17,000 bases of DNA, from NCBI GenBank assembly GCA_004124535.1, contig SCKQ01000049.1, positions 1-17,000 on the forward strand. The letters are read 5' to 3'. The stretch is from Fidelibacterota bacterium. GTDB lineage: Bacteria > Marinisomatota > Marinisomatia > Marinisomatales > TCS55. Each line of letters opens with the position of its first letter. The stretch's first letter is position 1. Below the pieces are notes generated by a model that saw only the letters and a list, made by a program, of their open reading frames with translations, was not told the origin of the DNA and ran no database searches. The translations under genes and the position numbers were made by a program. Shown here in pieces: positions 14,945 to 17,000 of this stretch.

Positions 14945-14968
14945 GGGAAAGAAAGTAGAGACTTTCCC
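14945..14968 (-). promoter_or_regulatory. Hairpin in the serS leader / after the sugar transferase gene
   Basis: GGGAAAG (14945-14951) pairs perfectly with CTTTCCC (14962-14968) across a 10-nt loop; an alternative inner pairing AAAGT/ACTTT is possible. It lies about 22 nt before the serS ATG and 28 nt after the sugar transferase stop. No T run follows on the - strand, so a plain terminator is unlikely; an mRNA-stabilising or leader element fits better. Confidence 0.4.
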
Positions 14969-14996
14969 TTAGATTTCCAACGCTGTGTGAAGTGTA

Positions 14997-16406
14997 TTAC
15001 CGGCCTTTGCCAGACAGCATCACCCAAGCTGTACTGGCCAAGATTTTCATGTCTAGTGAGAAGCTCAGGTTTTCTATATAATAAAAATCATATTTAAGTT
15101 TCTTTCGCACATCATTAATGTCCCGATCATAGGGTTGTTTTATCTGCGCCCAGCCAGTAATACCGGGACGAATTTTGTGCCGGCGATAATAAAATGGAAA
15201 TTCCTGCATCAACTGTTCCATAAAAAATGGGCGCTCAGGGCGGGGGCCAATAATACTCATTTCACCTTTAATTACATTTAGTAACTGTGGAATTTCATCC
15301 AGACGAAATCGCCGCAGCCAAGCCCCGACTCGCGTAATTCTCGGATCGGCATCAGTTGACCATACGGGTCCTGTTTTCATTTCCGCATCGTATTCCATGG
15401 AGCGAAACTTTCTAATGGTAAACAGGCGATGGTTTTCACCAATTCTATCCTGTTTGTAAAGTACAGGACCGATAGAATCAAGCTTAATAAGAATTGAGAT
15501 GATTCCCCAAAATGGTGATATTAGGAGGGCAGAAGGAATAGCAATGAGCAGATCAAAAATACGCTTTGAATAACGATTATACAGCGTGTTAAGATTTGGA
15601 TTAACTTGAATGAGGGGGACACCGTAAATCTGTTCTGTGCGCGCCAGACCACTTATTACTTCGTACATATCAGGTACAATTTTTATTGATACGTGCGATC
15701 CATTCGCCTGCGTGATCACTTCCATCATGCGATTATGGTCAAGGTTTTCCAGAGCCAGTACTACATCAGACACTTGATTATTGAGAATGATTTCTTTTAG
15801 TTGATTCTCCTTACCTAATAAAGGAATTCCATTTTCAATATTGTTAGGATTTTTATCATCAATAGCCTGGACAAAACCAATAATATCGAAACCAAGATTG
15901 CCATGTTCTTTGATCTGCGCAGCTGTTTCCAGTCCCCTCGAATTCATTCCCACGATTACTGTCTTATTACGGCCAATACCCTTACGTAGGAGATATTTTT
16001 GAAATGTTCGAAACAACATTCTAAAAAGCAGGGTGCCAAAGGTAAAGGTGAACCAGAATTTTAGTGTGATCTGCGGATTTATAGGCCAGGCTAAATAATT
16101 TATAGCATCAAAAAAGATGAGCAATACTAGTACTGTAAATGTGACCAATACCAACCTCTGGATCTCGATGAACCGCGATGACGTTGGTTCGGGGTTGTAG
16201 AGATTCATGCTTAAAAATAGTACTCCCCAAAACGATTCCATTAATGCGAAGTAAACCAGTGTACTAAGTCCAGTTAATCCTGCGCCAGTTATTAAAATGA
16301 ACCAATATGCGATAAATGCTGGAATAAGATCGACAAGGAATATAACCCAGGAAGTAAGCCACTTGGGTAATCGAATACGCAGATGCTGGAATGTTTCGTA
16401 AGACAT
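14997..16406 (-). CDS. Polyprenyl-phosphate sugar phosphotransferase (WcaJ/WbaP-type initiating enzyme)
   Basis: A 469-residue inner-membrane enzyme that loads the first sugar-1-phosphate onto undecaprenyl phosphate to start exopolysaccharide, capsule or O-antigen synthesis. Four membrane segments (about 15-38, 48-68, 83-104, 113-132) precede a Rossmann-like domain beginning VIVGMNSRG (150-158). A re-entrant hydrophobic helix (283-306, KRIFDLLIAI onward) and the catalytic domain follow, with QDRIGENHRLFTIRKFRSM, then LDEIPQLLNVIKGEMSIIGP, RPERP, RPGITGWAQI and YDFYYIENLS. This is the full family architecture at typical length. The sugar (glucose, galactose or other) is not predictable. The ATG at 16406 lacks a clear ribosome site. 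Divergently placed from a putative Wzi-like outer-membrane protein gene. Confidence 0.93.
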   Translation of the reverse strand: MSYETFQHLRIRLPKWLTSWVIFLVDLIPAFIAYWFILITGAGLTGLSTLVYFALMESFWGVLFLSMNLYNPEPTSSRFIEIQRLVLVTFTVLVLLIFFDAINYLAWPINPQITLKFWFTFTFGTLLFRMLFRTFQKYLLRKGIGRNKTVIVGMNSRGLETAAQIKEHGNLGFDIIGFVQAIDDKNPNNIENGIPLLGKENQLKEIILNNQVSDVVLALENLDHNRMMEVITQANGSHVSIKIVPDMYEVISGLARTEQIYGVPLIQVNPNLNTLYNRYSKRIFDLLIAIPSALLISPFWGIISILIKLDSIGPVLYKQDRIGENHRLFTIRKFRSMEYDAEMKTGPVWSTDADPRITRVGAWLRRFRLDEIPQLLNVIKGEMSIIGPRPERPFFMEQLMQEFPFYYRRHKIRPGITGWAQIKQPYDRDINDVRKKLKYDFYYIENLSFSLDMKILASTAWVMLSGKGR

Positions 16407-16661
16407 CAGCGTTAATCTATGTTAAATGGGAGACCTGCACGTTGCGCTGGGTCACACCGACTTGTTTTTTACGCATAACAGTTTCAATTTCCTCTAAATT
16501 CTTAGGAATTATTAATTACTGTTAGCGTTTAATCCGATAGTACTCCGTGCAGTTGCCCAAAATTAATTGCATATTTTATAGCATGCAAGTATGGATTTTA
16601 AAATAATTTACCCCAAATTCTTTCTGTTTGTATAAATAGCCGGAAATAATAAACTCCCATA
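16407..16661. promoter_or_regulatory. Divergent promoter region between the sugar phosphotransferase and Wzi-like genes
   Basis: This 255-bp AT-rich gap must drive both divergent genes unless one is expressed from elsewhere. For the + strand gene, TATAAA at 16631-16636, 25 nt before the ATG, is a possible -10, with TTTG just before it but no good -35. I see no convincing pair for the - strand gene. A possible 19-codon ORF lies at 16417-16476 on the - strand. Confidence 0.4.
16417..16476 (-). CDS. Possible 19-residue leader or remnant ORF upstream of the sugar phosphotransferase
   Basis: MRKKQVGVTQRNVQVSHLT then TAG. An AGAGGA stretch lies about 13 nt before the ATG, a loose spacing. Codons are more GC-rich than the surrounding intergenic DNA, so it could be a leader peptide or a decayed gene start. 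It ends 10 nt before the sugar phosphotransferase ATG. I recognise no family; it may not be translated. Confidence 0.2.
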   Translation of the reverse strand: MRKKQVGVTQRNVQVSHLT

Positions 16662-17000
16662 ATGAAGAAATTTGTAAAATTTTCTGTGGTGTTTTTCGTT
16701 TGTTCAACATTATTTGGACAGCAAATACCCGTACAGTCCGACCATAGTGTATACTCATTTTTATACAGACAATCGACAGTCGGAATCCTGCCCCAATGGG
16801 TACAATCCACAAAACCCCTTACGTTAGATCAAGTTCTAAATCTTCTAACCCAGGTTATTGAGAATAGTGAGATAGGTAACGCCAATCGCACTCTGGCTGC
16901 ACGATTTAAAAGCGAATTCTCGATTCCAACCAAACCAGGAATGCATTTACCTTTTTCCAAAAGTAATAGAATTAATCACTTGTTATATTATGAATCAGTG
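16662..17000 (+). CDS. N-terminus of a putative outer-membrane protein, Wzi-like (3' end outside window)
   Basis: From ATG 16662 the frame is open to the right edge (113 codons). A clear signal peptide, MKKFVKFSVVFFVCSTLFGQ (1-20), is followed by QIPVQSDHSVYSFLYRQSTV, then GILPQWVQSTKPLTLDQVLN. A short segment of the type 'V-Y-FL-R--T-G-L ... KPLT--QV' straight after the signal is what I recall at the N-terminus of capsule-assembly Wzi-type and related beta-barrel proteins in FCB bacteria. The barrel itself would lie beyond the window. Divergent from the initiating sugar phosphotransferase, which supports a polysaccharide-related role. Exported nature is well supported; the family name is tentative. 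Confidence 0.6.
   Translation, partial: MKKFVKFSVVFFVCSTLFGQQIPVQSDHSVYSFLYRQSTVGILPQWVQSTKPLTLDQVLNLLTQVIENSEIGNANRTLAARFKSEFSIPTKPGMHLPFSKSNRINHLLYYESV

Noticed and set aside
16576..16812. Two - strand ORFs at the right end
   Set aside because: They are antisense to the + strand frame that has a clear signal peptide and stays open to the edge.

Overview
The window reads as chromosomal DNA from a Gram-negative bacterium of the Fibrobacterota-Chlorobiota-Bacteroidota (FCB) type. A marine Marinimicrobia-like lineage is my best guess, at low to moderate confidence. The pointers are a 31-residue AURKAIP1/COX24-family basic protein next to HU, a DUF2851 protein, a lamin-tail-domain protein beside a VTC/DUF4956 pair, outer-membrane barrel-type proteins, and weak or absent Shine-Dalgarno sequences before several genes. 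This rests on gene content only; no marker gene was searched.

The left part (1-4.2 kb, + strand) is AT-rich and accessory in character. It holds the C-terminal end of an unrecognised protein, then a 277-bp gap with a hairpin and a 17-nt block identical to the initiator-tRNA anticodon arm. A compact cluster follows: lamin-tail-domain protein, VTC-domain (triphosphate tunnel fold) protein, DUF4956 membrane protein and DUF2490-like outer-membrane barrel. A good rho-independent terminator closes it. The four products would span the cell from cytosol (VTC) through inner membrane (DUF4956) to envelope and outer membrane, which suggests an uncharacterised synthesis and export pathway, possibly for polyphosphate or another polyanion.

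From 4.3 to 5.75 kb lies a more GC-rich gene for a Tat-exported metal-dependent amidohydrolase. It is broken by two mutually compensating one-base shifts, one at a C run and one at a G run. Repairing both gives one continuous protein of about 481 residues.

From 5.8 to 16.4 kb everything is on the - strand and is mostly housekeeping. In transcription order: a polyprenyl-phosphate sugar phosphotransferase; serS-plsC-DUF2851-lytic transglycosylase with five LysM repeats; then HU, the 31-residue AURKAIP1-family protein, a zinc-dependent phospholipase C/S1-P1 nuclease-fold secreted enzyme, xseA, xseB and nadK. Tight spacing (4-nt overlaps at two junctions) suggests HU to nadK is one operon. A promoter-like pair with a palindrome over its -10 lies upstream of HU.

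At the right edge a divergent + strand gene begins. It encodes a signal-peptide-bearing protein resembling the N-terminus of Wzi-type capsule/outer-membrane proteins and runs off the window. Paired head to head with the sugar phosphotransferase, it hints at the start of a surface-polysaccharide locus.
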